Origin: Hypericum androsaemum
Lineage: Eukaryota; Streptophyta; Magnoliopsida; Malpighiales; Hypericaceae
Length of the DNA: 64,000 nucleotides
Direction of reading: 5' to 3'
NCBI GenBank assembly: GCA_963995505.1
Contig: OZ023187.1
Span: forward strand, 4,471,501-4,535,500
Positions 10,281-21,141 of this stretch are shown one piece after another. Each line of letters starts with the position of its first letter. The first letter of the stretch is position 1. Position numbers and translations under genes: made by a program. The notes beneath the pieces are model-generated. The model did not search any database and was not told where the DNA came from. It saw nothing but the letters and a program-made list of their open reading frames with translations.

Positions 10281-11968
10281 ATTTTTTTAAGTCTATGGTC
10301 CGAAGGCATTTTATTGAAGACGCAAAAGATATACACAGAGTGAAACTATTATGCACATTTTTTTGTGTTTGGCATATTTGCCTCTTATCTTTTGATATTC
10401 GAAAATCGATTAAAAATATTTCTTAATTTGGCAAAATTATACTATCAGGCCTCTGGTTGACATCAACGGCTATTTTTTCATTTTTTTATCATAGAAATGA
10501 CAAAAATACCCCTAAAAAAAATTCTCTCCTCCCCTCCATCTTCCCCGACCTCCATCTTCCACATTGACCCGACACCCACCTTCAACCATCGTCTCCACCA
10601 AAATTCAAGGTACCTAGTTCATAGAAACCAATAGAATCAATATAAAATCAAGGCACTCAGTTCATAAAAAAACCAGAATCAATATAAAGTCAAGGTAGCC
10701 AATTCATAGCAAGGGCAAAAACAAAAAATTCCAATTTATTTTATGCAGCAAATCTGGGAATACAATCAATCCCCAACTCATCAAAAATAAGTAAACAAAG
10801 AATACATAATTCGTAAAACCAGTAAAATGGCAATCAATCAATACATATGACCCGAACCCAGTAAAGTCAAAGGGGGAAAACAGGCAAAAAATACATCCAG
10901 ATCTCCAAGGAAAATCGGATTCCAACCAATTAATTAGGATGAACGAGAACGACGCCGTCTCGGGTGGGGCCCGCGGCTTCTCGAAGTACTCTCTGATGCC
11001 GAACCCCTCTTTTCCTGTTGTTGCATCGCCGTCGTCGTCATCTTCGCATCGCTCGGCCTCGCACTTGGAGTAGAACGTGGACTTATCGACAACCTTGAGA
11101 GCGAAGGTGGCGACGGTGGTGTCCGGGTCGGTGGAGGCATCATGGACGAGGAAGACCATACGCCACCGGTGTCTGGATTCGTGGCGAGCTCTGCTCAGAT
11201 TCTCTCTCCCCGATTCGCGGCGAACTGAGCCCCTCTATTATGGACAACGACAGGCGGCGGCGGTGACTCGAGCACCGGGGGCGTAAGGTACCTCTCCATC
11301 TCCAAGTCCAGCTGAACACGACGGGATTGAAGTCCAGCTCCATCTCCAAGTCCTCGTAACTCTTTGGCAGAATCAGGAATGTACGGTTTAGGGTTTGGGA
11401 GGAAAAATTGGGGATTTTGGTGGGGCTTCATTTAAAATGGAGGTGAACCGAGGTTGAAGATGGTGCCTTATTTTTCACTTTTGTCAGATGCAATATATAT
11501 GATGTTCTTAATGTTTTATTTTTACGATTTGAAAAATGGAGGTGAACCAAGGTTGAAGATGGTTCCTGTTTTTGTGCGTTCTTCCCTGTTGATGATTTCG
11601 TTTGGATGGTGGGTTCGATTAAGGTTTGATGGTGTTGTAGAGTTTGGGATTCTAGGTTTGAGGAGAGAAGATGTTGAAGATGGAGATGGAGATGGCGAGG
11701 AGAAGATGTTGGTGATTAATTTTTTTTGTTTTTTCCAAGGGTATAACAGTCATTTTCATGACAAAAAAAAGAAAAAAATGGCCGTTGACGTGTCAGCCAG
11801 GGGCTTGATAGTATAATTTTGCCAAACTAGGGAGTGTTTTTAATTGATTTTCGAACACCAGAGGGATGAGAGGCGAATATGCCAAACACCAGGGACCTGG
11901 TAGTAATTATCCCTATATTTTTTTAAGTATATGGTCCGAAGGCATTTTTTTTAATAACTATTATGCAC
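10281..11968. mobile_element. MULE-type TIR element flanked by long direct repeats
   Basis: Inverted repeats of about 150 bp lie at 10367-10513 and 11728-11890 (shared text includes GGCAAAATTATACTATCA and CGAAAATC(G/A)ATTAAAAA). The right terminus ends TAATTATCCC at 11913, matching the family of 7740. Instead of a 9-bp duplication, both sides carry a long direct repeat: 10281-10356 and 11917-11968 share TTTTTTTAAGT.TATGGTCC, GAAGGCATTTT and AACTATTATGCAC, the right copy lacking a middle stretch. The core 10550-11450 holds a fairly natural-looking minus-strand frame (about 10930-11159) that may be captured host coding sequence. Confidence 0.65.
10704..11159 (-). pseudogene. Possible captured host gene fragment inside the TIR element
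   Basis: A 151-codon open frame starts at 11159. Its first ~75 residues (beginning M-V-F-L-V-H-D-A-S-T-D-P-D-T-T-V-A) have an ordinary globular composition, while the rest is hydrophobic noise reading into the TIR flank. I do not recognise the family. The pattern fits exon capture by a Pack-MULE-like element. A chance open frame in GC-rich DNA is the alternative. Confidence 0.3.
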
Positions 11969-12289
11969 ACTTGCACATGCAAAAGTAACATGGTTTTAGT
12001 TGCCCGATTGGTTGCTATATCCGTCACTGGAGGTAGAATCTCTGACAATCTACTTAAGTATTAATAATATTACACTAAGATATTTTCTACGAAAATATAT
12101 TATAAAGAGATACAATACACGTCAAAGGACATTTGGTTTAGCAACATAAGACGTTGTACGATTTGATAGAGGTCTAGGTTCAAACCATGGTAAGGAGAAT
12201 CCTTGGTGTCAAAAAATTTATAATACGATAGAACGACGAATTTCTTGTTATGGCAAAGGCGTGTCAATGATCTGTTGGTTCAGTGAAGA
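11969..12289. other. Intergenic DNA with one B-box-like motif
   Basis: AT-rich. A B-box-like AGGTCTAGGTTCAAACC lies near 12168 but no matching tRNA or SINE body could be defined. Confidence 0.35.
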
Positions 12290-13620
12290 CGAAGGATCGA
12301 AGGGAATGGAAGGTGGAAGATGATCCAAGTTGGAGTCAAAGAAATTCAATTGAAGTTGTTTCAAGTGCGGAGAAAAAGGGCACATGAAGGGGAATTATCC
12401 AAGATGAACTGGGAATCAAGACAATGAGAAAAAGGGATCGGCATCCTCAAACATAGCAACATTTTTGGACAGGTCGAATGGTGATTTGTTTGCTGTCTAA
12501 TCAAGTCCAAAGCATTCTATTTTTTTTAAGAGACCTTAGATTATAATGGATATAGCTATATGTAGAAGGTGGAGAAGGATGTTATGGTATGGATGAAGGG
12601 TGAAATGGAACATTTACAAGTTGGCGTGAAATATTATTATAAGTGGAGTCACATCAATGGGTCTGAAGGAATTGACAAATGCTCAAGTTATGTGAGGTTA
12701 GATCATATGAGAGAGCAATGTCTTGACATAAATGGGCTGAGTGCAACCAAGAGGGTCCTTGGAATCAGAATTTGCGGAGACAATGTTAGCAAGGCGCTGT
12801 GGTTGTCCAAATGCAGCTGCAATATGAAGATGTTGGGTAGGATTTGCATTGGAAATATGAAACAGTTGGTAACACCACGGATAAATCAGGTTCAATCTCA
12901 CTCATGGGCGAACAATGAAGTTCGAAACATGTAAAGGTTCTACTAAGTAGGAAAAAAGGTTGTCCAATGTATGATTATAATATCGATTTGGAATAACACG
13001 AACAAATTCCAACAAGGAAGTGGTCCGAGGTTGCAAAGTATAAGTTTGACCGGGAAAATAGAGAGATGTCCATTGACCAAAGGTTTACTTCGGTGGGAGA
13101 GCTCGCATGTTGGGGGTCCAAGTGATTGGACAAGGCGCATAGAGAATGCTTTTTTTTTGTTGAGGAAGGAGTATATAAGGTTCAAGGTGAAGTTAGTTTG
13201 ATTTCGGATAGAACTTCATGGTTCTTCTAAGGAATGATTTTTCGGTAGAAATTGTTGAAGTTCGGATTCATGGTTCTTCTAAGGGACAATTTTTTGTCAA
13301 GGTGGAGATTGTTGAAAAATCACTCAAAATCTAGAATTCATATTCTACAAAGATTTTGTGTTAGACTCCTAGTTGTATTATGTTTTAGATTCCTAGATGA
13401 CTTAGATATACATCATGGTTGTATAAGGGTTAGTCTATAAATAGATAGGGTATCTCAAACACTGATTGAGTTGAGTTGAGTTTGAGGCGGCATAAAAAAT
13501 AGTTTTATCTCTCTCACATGGATGCAGACAATTTGTCGAACCACGTAATTCTCTTATGTGCATTTTCTGTTCTTGTTTTTTTGTGTTAGAATGTAGATAA
13601 TTTTGATCTCCTTAGAGAAA
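12290..13620 (+). pseudogene. Decayed Ty1-copia relic with 3' LTR start
   Basis: Near 12358-12405 the plus strand encodes a gag zinc knuckle, C-F-K-C-G-E-K-G-H-M-K-G-N-Y, in which the last cysteine of CX2CX4HX4C is now tyrosine. The internal sequence after it is scrambled with stops. Near 13300 a purine-rich AAGGTGGAGA immediately precedes TGTTGAAAAATC at 13310, the polypurine-tract/LTR junction expected for copia. A TATA-like CTATAAATAG lies at about 13435 inside the LTR. The LTR's end and the 5' half of the element are not recognisable. Confidence 0.55.
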
Positions 13621-14865
13621 TTAATTTAAAATTGATGGAAGGCTACATACTTATTCATTCACTTTTGAGGAGTGGATTATTAATGTATACCGAGAAGTAT
13701 GTGTGAATGAGCCAATATCAAATTTATAAGTCCATTAAATCCAAACTATATGTTAGATCCTCTAAGGAAAATTAGACAACTCGTCCTACGAGTCATAGTG
13801 ATATCTCAATTTCTAAATTCGTAGTAATAGACTAGGTATTTAGTAAATAAAATTTTCCAATACAGGTTTTGTTGATAATTGATAGAAATATGAAAAAAAA
13901 TAATGGTTTTTTGTGTGTGGGGAAACAATAATGGTAGAGGCCACAAGCGGTGGATAAAGCTTATCCTATTAGTCGTGCTATGAATACGAAGATATGTACA
14001 TCTGGACACTGCTTAGTACAAAAACCCGTACTTCAACGGACGGTAGATGGTGATGGGCCCCACGTTTTTTCTGAATTTTTATTATTCGTAGTATAATAAT
14101 GTCAGGTCCTAATTGAAAAATATTTTTTCCAAATAATTTTTATATTCTTGAATCTTAAACCAAAAATCACTTTAGCAAGTCTCTTACCAAATGTTTTTGA
14201 TAAGGGCCCCACATCTTACGTGCACAGATTTTGGATCTCAACTCCAACGTGGACTCGGAAAAAGGGTAAAAAGTAAAAAGGCCGTCCAACTTGGTAGACC
14301 CCGCCCTAGATTTTGGATCTTGAATATAAATGCTGCTGATGTGGGATAAAATTGTTAATACATATCACCTATGAATAGTTGACGTGGACGTACATCTCTT
14401 CGAATAATTTTACGGTGATAATTAAATATAATGTGATAATGTTTGCCATAAAGGAGATCAAATGTCATGCATGTAATTAGTGGGTTGATTAGCAAAAAGA
14501 TAAAAGAGTTTGATCAGTGGTGCTCTGACAACGAAATAATAATTATTTTACGTCAAAACTTGGTAAAGATTGTGAAACATAAACCTTATCCTCACCACGT
14601 TTCAAGGTAGGAGACGATCGTCAATTTTAGTGGACGACTTGCCCTGCTTTTCCAGTAAAGTTACCATAACTTACCATCAGTTAGGAAAAGTCATCAGATT
14701 CGTTTCTATTCCTACATAGATCTCCAGCATTTATTAAGAAAAAGGTCATTAAGGATGGTTGTATTTGGGGAAGGTCACGAACCAACGAATTTCTAAATAT
14801 TACAAATAACAAAGATATTATTAAAAAATAGGAGAAAAAACTCAAAAGTCGGAAAGGATAATATA
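13621..14865. other. Intergenic DNA, no gene seen
   Basis: No frame, RNA or repeat pair that I can support. Mostly AT-rich unique-looking sequence. Confidence 0.4.
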
Positions 14866-15470
14866 GTAAGAGGTCTGAATTTTAGTTAATTATTTCACGA
14901 ATTTTGATAAATTAAACTTATTGGTCATCATACTCAATTTACATCTCAAATGAAACCTTAAATTACTAAAATATTCTTCACTTACTCTAAAATTCTCAAA
15001 TCATGCTAAAAACACTTACATCCATAATATAAAAAAACCTACACACCAATTTAAAAAAAAATCAAAGTCTATCCTACCCACCCCATCCAAACATTAGATT
15101 AATGATAAACCCCAACAATAAATCCCCTCCCCATCCCACTTGTTGGATTTATTCTTTGTGTTCCATTTTCTTGTTGGTTCGATAAGTTTACTATCTTTAA
15201 TCATTATATTATTTTTCCACATGAAAATCTCTTTTTACGGGTTCACGAGGCTTTCTTCCGTTCTTTGCTTGACGAGTGAGTTAAAATTTTCTTTTTATTG
15301 GTTGAGTTGTAACATGGGGTGATATTATTATGTCTTATTGTTATTTTTGAGTGTGATGAATGGATATTTTGGTAATCTCAGAGATAAAAATTTGATTTTA
15401 GGAATTAATAAATTCGATTTTCCAAAATGCATGTAATAATTAACTAAATATTCGACCTCATTAAGTCAGA
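14866..15470. mobile_element. Probable ~600-bp MITE
   Basis: The left end (about 14866, TAGTAAGAGGTCTGAATTTT then AGTTAATTATT) and the right end (about 15435-15470, AATAATTAACTAAATATTCG then ACCTCATTAAG) are inverted relatives. The similarity continues further inward at lower identity. No target duplication could be fixed and there is no coding content. Confidence 0.5.
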
Positions 15471-15980
15471 AGATAAGAAATTTTGAGTATTTTCCCTTTA
15501 AAAAAAGCATCTAAATAGCGTTTGAATCTGAATAATAATATATTTGGTGGACATTTACTGTTTTTTAAAAGGTATTTACTGTTTTATCTTTTGTGAAAAG
15601 CGAAAAGCAATTCCAAGCTAGAAGCGAGGGGTGTAGACGAAAAATTTATATTTATTGGGGAAATATATTTGTTCTACTCAATTTTTAATATTATTTTGAA
15701 AATTAAAATTTTCTATGTGAAGATTACACTAAATATATTTGTAGATTTTTATTCGTTATTTGAATTTTTTCCGTGTGGCTCCACTACTGCCTAAATTGAC
15801 CCCATAATTGGTTACTGATCCAAATTGGCATATGTTTATCTTGCTAAAAGAATTAAATTCGCAAAATATATTGTTGGTCTGTTCATTAGCCAATTGTCAT
15901 GGAAGTGAAATTTATATAAATATTGCAAAAGCATTTGTTTGGCCACCGTAAGATTGCAAGAAGTGTAATCAGTGTGACGC
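15471..15980. other. Intergenic DNA, no gene seen
   Basis: AT-rich sequence without recognisable features. Confidence 0.4.
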
Positions 15981-16707
15981 CCGACGGTTGGGGATGGCAA
16001 TGGGTAGAGTAGGATATTGATAGCGCTTTATTTATATCCTATTTTTTTAGTTTGACCTATACCCTATCTTTGACTCTACAAATTTTTTATTGTTAGATTT
16101 ATACCCTATCCTTCTGAAGACCCAAGATCTACAGGGTCCAACTTTTAACGGTCTACATTTTGATAATTTTTAATCAAAAGTTAATTTTTATATAAAATTT
16201 AAACAAATTCAAGACATCTACTACGTTACATATCAACATTCAATAGAAGATTGATGAAACATCAAATTTTGTAATTTAATTTCAATAGTACAAAGTTTTT
16301 TTTTCGAGTTTGAAGTACATAATCAATTCAACAAAAGAAATATATAGAATATCAATTTTTAGTGATCCATCATTCACGACATCTTCTAAGCTGATTGTGT
16401 AATAACATAATAAATATATTAAAGTTAACCATAAAGTACATTATATATATTATCAATATGGTGTAATTAGAGTCTGACTATGGTCTAATTAGGGTAGAGT
16501 CTAAAAAGGAAAATAATGTAAGAGTAGGGTCCGACCCATAGAGTCTAACTATGGATTCATACCATATCCTAGACCCTGCTTCTAAACATGGACCTATACC
16601 CATACCCTACCAAAGACCCAGTCAAAGTCAATATATCATACACTTGTAGGATAAGGGTAGGGTCCAACCCTCAGGGTATGTGTATTTCTGCCATCTCTAT
16701 CGACGGT
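15981..16707. mobile_element. hAT-type non-autonomous element, copy 1
   Basis: The body is 15989-16699 (711 bp). Termini are TGGGGATGGCA and TGCCATCTCTA, flanked by (C/T)CGACGGT at 15981-15988 and 16700-16707, an 8-bp duplication with one change. The interior is rich in GGGTAGGGT / ACCCTACCC and has no transposase. It belongs to the same family as 59678-60392, which lies in the opposite orientation and is slightly longer (715 bp). Confidence 0.85.
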
Positions 16708-17044
16708 TTTTAGAGAATTTGCCAATGTGTGTCCAGACCATTTTGTGCCTAATCTCGTGACCAAACATCTTTGGAGCTAATTATTTACCCGCTAATCCTA
16801 TTTTTCATAGTCGCTCCAAACATATGAAGATCAAATTTCATTTCTACACAGTGCGGAAAAGAGTTACTTCTTATAGCCTTGATGTGGGCTTTGGATTGGG
16901 TACGGAGATTGATTCCAAACGGTTTGGAGTGAAGGGAGACCGCAGCGGCAAGCGCAGGTATGTGATAATGGTAAGCGCAGTTATGTGATAATGTCATTTA
17001 TTTTTGTGAAAACAGCAAGTCTCCGTTGATGATAATGGCACGCA

Positions 17045-18109
17045 TAGTTTTTTGGGAAAAGTCCACTTTCGTACCCTGTGGTATCGACCAAAATCACTTT
17101 AGTACCCTGTGGTAAAAAACCGATCAATCGAGTCATACTTATTCCAATTAACATCAAAAAGGGCCTCGGGCAGCTGCCCGGAGCTGCCCGAACCTACCCG
17201 CCCGCTGCCCGGGCCACGTGGTCAGCCACGTCACCAAGAGGAGGAGGAGGAGGCGGGGAGGAGGAGGAGGAGGAGGAGGAGGAGGAGGGGGACGCGGGGA
17301 GGAGGAGGACGCGGGGAGGAGGAGGAGAGGAGGAGGAGGACGCGGGGAGGAGGAGGAGAGGAGGAGGGGGACGCGGGGAGGAGGAGGAGAGGAGGAGGGG
17401 GAGGAGGACGCGGGGAGGAGGAGGAGAGGAGGAGGGGACGCGGGGAGGAGGAGGAGAGGAGGAGGGGGGCGCGGGGGAGGAGGGGGACGCGGGGAGGAGG
17501 AGGACGCGGAGGAGGAGGGCAACGTGGGGAGGAGGAGGAGAGGAGGAGGAGGGGGACGCGGAGGAGGAGGACGCGGAGGAGGAGGAGGACGCGGAGGAGG
17601 AGGGGGACGCGGGGAGGAGGAGGACGCGGGGAGGAGGAGGACGCGGAGGAGGAGGGGGATGCGGGGAGGAGGAGGAGAGGAGGAGGAGGAGGAGGAGGAG
17701 AAGGAGGAGGGGAGGAGGAGGAGGAGGAGGAACGCGGAGGAGGAGGAGGCGGAGGAGGAGGAGGAGGAGGAGGGGGATGCGGGGAGGAGGAGGAGAGGAG
17801 GAGGAGGAGGAGGAGGAGGAGGAGGAGGAGGAGGGGAGGCGGAGGAGGAGGAGGAGGAGGAGGGGGGGAGGAGGAGGAGGAGGAGGAATTGGTGACGTGG
17901 CGCCACGTCACCAAAATTGGTGACGTGGCTGACCACGTGGCCCGGGCAGCGGGCGGGTAGGTTCGGGCAGCTCCGGGCAGCTGCCCGAGGCCCTTTTTGA
18001 TGTTAATTGGAATAAGTATGACTCGATTGATCGGTTTTTTACCACAGGGTACTAAAGTGATTTTGGTCGATACCACAGGGTACGAAAGTGGACTTTTCCC
18101 TATTTTTTT
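17045..18109. mobile_element. TIR element with polypurine core, 9-bp TSD
   Basis: The body is 17054-18100 (1,047 bp). The ends GGGAAAAGTCCACTTTCGTA... are inverted repeats of 183 bp (17054-17236 and 17918-18100) that look identical by eye. Flanks TAGTTTTTT (17045-17053) and TATTTTTTT (18101-18109) differ at one position. The arms contain a GGGCAGCTGCCCG palindrome and a CCACGTGG motif. Between them is only the GGA-rich tract, so all long open frames here (poly-Gly/Glu/Arg or poly-Pro/Ser/Leu) are low-complexity artefacts. MULE-type by duplication length. Confidence 0.85.
17237..17887. repeat. 650-bp GGA-rich polypurine tract
   Basis: The plus strand is almost pure (GGA)n and GAGGAGGGG with interspersed GACGCGGGGAGGAGGAGG units, and only sporadic C or T. 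Such a strand-asymmetric tract can form triplex (H-DNA) or G-quadruplex structures. It is bounded on both sides by the TIRs of the element, followed on the right by an extra short palindrome GGTGACGTGGCGCCACGTCACC at about 17891. Confidence 0.95.
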
Positions 18110-18355
18110 CATTTGGTCGCCCGTATTTTAGCATTTTTGCAAAAAGGTCACACTAACATGTGTAGTTATGTGATACTGGCATGCACAGTTATGTGACACT
18201 GGCATTTGTATCCGGCCTGTGTTTGTGCATGATTTTTTTCATTTTGGTCTCCGTATTTTAGCGCATTTGCAAAAAAGTCCCCGCGTGTCTTCATTCCAAA
18301 CGATTCAGAATAGTGACATTCCGTACCCAATCCAAACCCCTTGATGTGACCTCAT

Positions 18356-20990
18356 TCTCTTATTATCAGCTTATTATTAGAATTTAATTAGATTATTGAT
18401 GTCTTATTTCGTTGTTATACATAATTCTACCTTCTGTATGTATCCCATGTGTTACGTAACTTGTTGTATATGTTAAAGGTATTTTTCGGGTAGTAAAACT
18501 CGAACTTGAAAATAACTTACAAACAATATAAATTTTTAACACTTGGAACAACGATAATCAAGATTTGTCTATTACTAGACGGTCGCAATTTGCCAACTCG
18601 TATTTAACGCGTTTTAATTTAAAAATATAAACCTAATTAGATATTTATATTTGAATTATGTCCAAATATTATCCTGGATTTGGAACGGAAACCAAAGAGA
18701 CGAGACAGACGAGTTGTCAGAATGGAAATTGTTCCTCGAACTTTCGAGAGGCGGCCAAATAGACCAGATTACGATGTTTAGAAAGCGAAGTAATTAGTTC
18801 ACTAAGTACAGATGTATTTGTTCTGGGAGATTGTTGGTGACAGCCGTCGACAAAGACAGCATATTAAATTAAAGTTATTTTTCAATACAAATTAATGAAT
18901 TACATGATATTCATATTAGTTTATTAATCTAGTTATGAATTGAATAAAATTCTAAAAAATTTTAATCAATTTTTAACACTCGCATATTTTAAAATTCAAA
19001 CACAAAACTTCTAATTAAATTACACGGTCTAAGTTATTTTGAGATTGAACACCGTCTAAGTTCTAAGTAGATAAAACAACCGAGATTGATGAAAGTATTT
19101 GGTTTACACTACCTAGTTATGTTGAAACCGTGTGAGTTGCCTACCCAACCATCAATCAAGGTTTCTAAATATTAACGAGCCAATATATTTGTAGTATCAT
19201 TTCGACCAAAAAAAAATATTTGTAGTATTCGTTGGTCTAAAAAAAACAAAATGAGCTGGACGTTTAATTTGACTGGATAATCAGTTGTTGTAATTATTTA
19301 TTTCATATATGTGAAGCTACATTTTTTGGTCACGTTTTAATCATGTAAATGATTCTTAATTTTGTTCAAAAAATGACGATTCACGTACTCGTATTCTGTG
19401 CTGTTGGACAGTTTCAGCGATCATTTTAATGACAGCCAATTAGGTCTAGGTTACTAGTGCCTAATTGCGGGTGAAGATGGAAACAAATAAATAAATATAG
19501 TTTTGAAATCAAGATCAATTTTATTCAACTTTTTGAATTCTTTTTTTGCCATATATTAACACCCATTAATTGCTTTCCTCCATTAATATATATAACTACA
19601 ATAAGGTATATCATACCAAATGGGGTACGCCGTACTGGGAGTGGCAAATTATCATCTGAATGAAGGTAGTACGAAATATAACTAATGTCATTGAAGCGTA
19701 GCTAGGTGATAAAAGGGTGGAGCGAATAATTGAGTTTGTAATCTACTTACCAAAAATAATCTTGGTAATACCACTAAGTAGTTAGGTTCACCGACCCAAA
19801 TTTAATCTATTTAACTAAAAATCCGAATTCGAGTCTTCACAATTTATTTTCTTTATAATTGAAGCTCTTTTCTCTGAGTCTCTGAAGAAAAATTTTCAAT
19901 TTCGTATCTAATATGTGTCTTCAGCTTCTGCGCCGAAAGTCCTCCAAAATCTGATGCCCCAGCTGAATTTTCTCTTTTTAAGTACAACTCATTACCGAAC
20001 TTGCCCATTTTGCTACAAAGTAGTATAAAGAGCTCATTAATCACACGAAAAACTCAAACTTTACTAAAAAAATACTAAAATAAATATAAAATAACAGAAT
20101 ATTGTATCTTTTTTTAACTCTTCTATATACTATTTGTGACTAGTGTTCTAAGTCTATATATTTGCTTTATGATTGAAGTTCTTTCCCTCGAGTCTTGTGA
20201 CTGTACAAATTTGATTGTATTCTCATAAATGTAAAATCCGTGGTCCTTCAGTAAAAGCCATACCTTCTGTTGGCAAGTGCCTGAATTATACATATCAGAA
20301 ACCAACAAAACCAAAATGGGCCCCAAGTCTTGCCATATTTTGGTACAAACAAGTAGTACTCTCTTTCACTTTCCAAACAACCAAAAGAGCACCTAAAATC
20401 CCCCTATTATCTTTTGGATAATTTTGCTATGGTCAAAATACATAAATACTTAGTATATCTAATAATTAAATTAATTTTTTAATTTTTTTGGTCTATATAA
20501 TAGTTTATAAAGTAGCATAGAATCTTTAAGTTATGTGAGGGTGATTACCCCTCTTAAATTACAAATCCAATATTAAAAAATTATATCTGTTGTATATTTT
20601 TTTCATTAATTTTGATTTTCACCCTCAATAATTTGTTGTTTCATTTTTCAACTAAATAATCAAAATTAAATTATATTTAGTACCTCATAACATGTTAAGC
20701 TTTTAAATCCTGAAATTATTGCACCGATTAATTTACATTGAAGTCGAGAGAGAATTTTAAAAAATAGACTTTATTTTTCTCACAAGCAAGATATTTTCAT
20801 TTCTCCGAAGAGTTGAAATTGATCTACCATATGATCAGTTATCATACTTCTCACAAAATATTGATAACATAAAACTCTTTGATTAAACTATATTATAGCA
20901 TGACGGTTCCATGTCATTTTCCAAACAATAAAAGATGGTAAAAAAACACACAAAAAATCCATCCTCCCTCTCTCACCCCATACCCCAATT
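18356..20990. other. Intergenic DNA upstream of the CBSX5-like gene
   Basis: A long AT-rich stretch. One short direct repeat pair (about 35 bp, around 19850 and 20165, sharing ATTGAAG and GAGTCT) is visible. I find no gene, RNA or complete mobile element. Confidence 0.4.
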
Positions 20991-21141
20991 CCATTATAAA
21001 TACGCATCTCCTACCTCTATAAATGTCATCTCTATCTCTCTCTCACCTTAATTTCCACCCCCACAAATACCATTAATTAGCTTACTTCCAAGCACCGAAA
21101 CACACACCCAAAAAAAAAAAAAACTTAACCACTTTGTTTGT
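20991..21141 (+). promoter_or_regulatory. Core promoter and 5' leader of the CBSX5-like gene
   Basis: TATA-type boxes TATAAATA (20995) and CTATAAATG (21017) are followed by pyrimidine-rich, CT-repeat leader sequence and the ATG at 21142. Which box is used cannot be told from the sequence. Confidence 0.55.

Larger units (their letters stand above)
16862..18355. mobile_element. Outer TIR remnant hosting the polypurine element
   Basis: About 16862-16925 (CTTGATGTGGGCTTTGGATT, GGGTACGGA, CCAAACGGTTTGGAGTGAAG) is repeated inverted at about 18275-18350. This indicates an older inverted-repeat element into which the 17054-18100 element inserted. CAGTTATGTGA motifs lie on both sides of the inserted element. 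Ends and target duplication are not defined. Confidence 0.5.

Noticed and set aside
17078..18112. Several 225-293 residue open frames on both strands rich in Gly/Glu/Arg or Pro/Ser/Leu
   Set aside because: They are translations of the GGA tract in all frames and of its TIRs. None has a domain, and the same sequence gives long frames on both strands.
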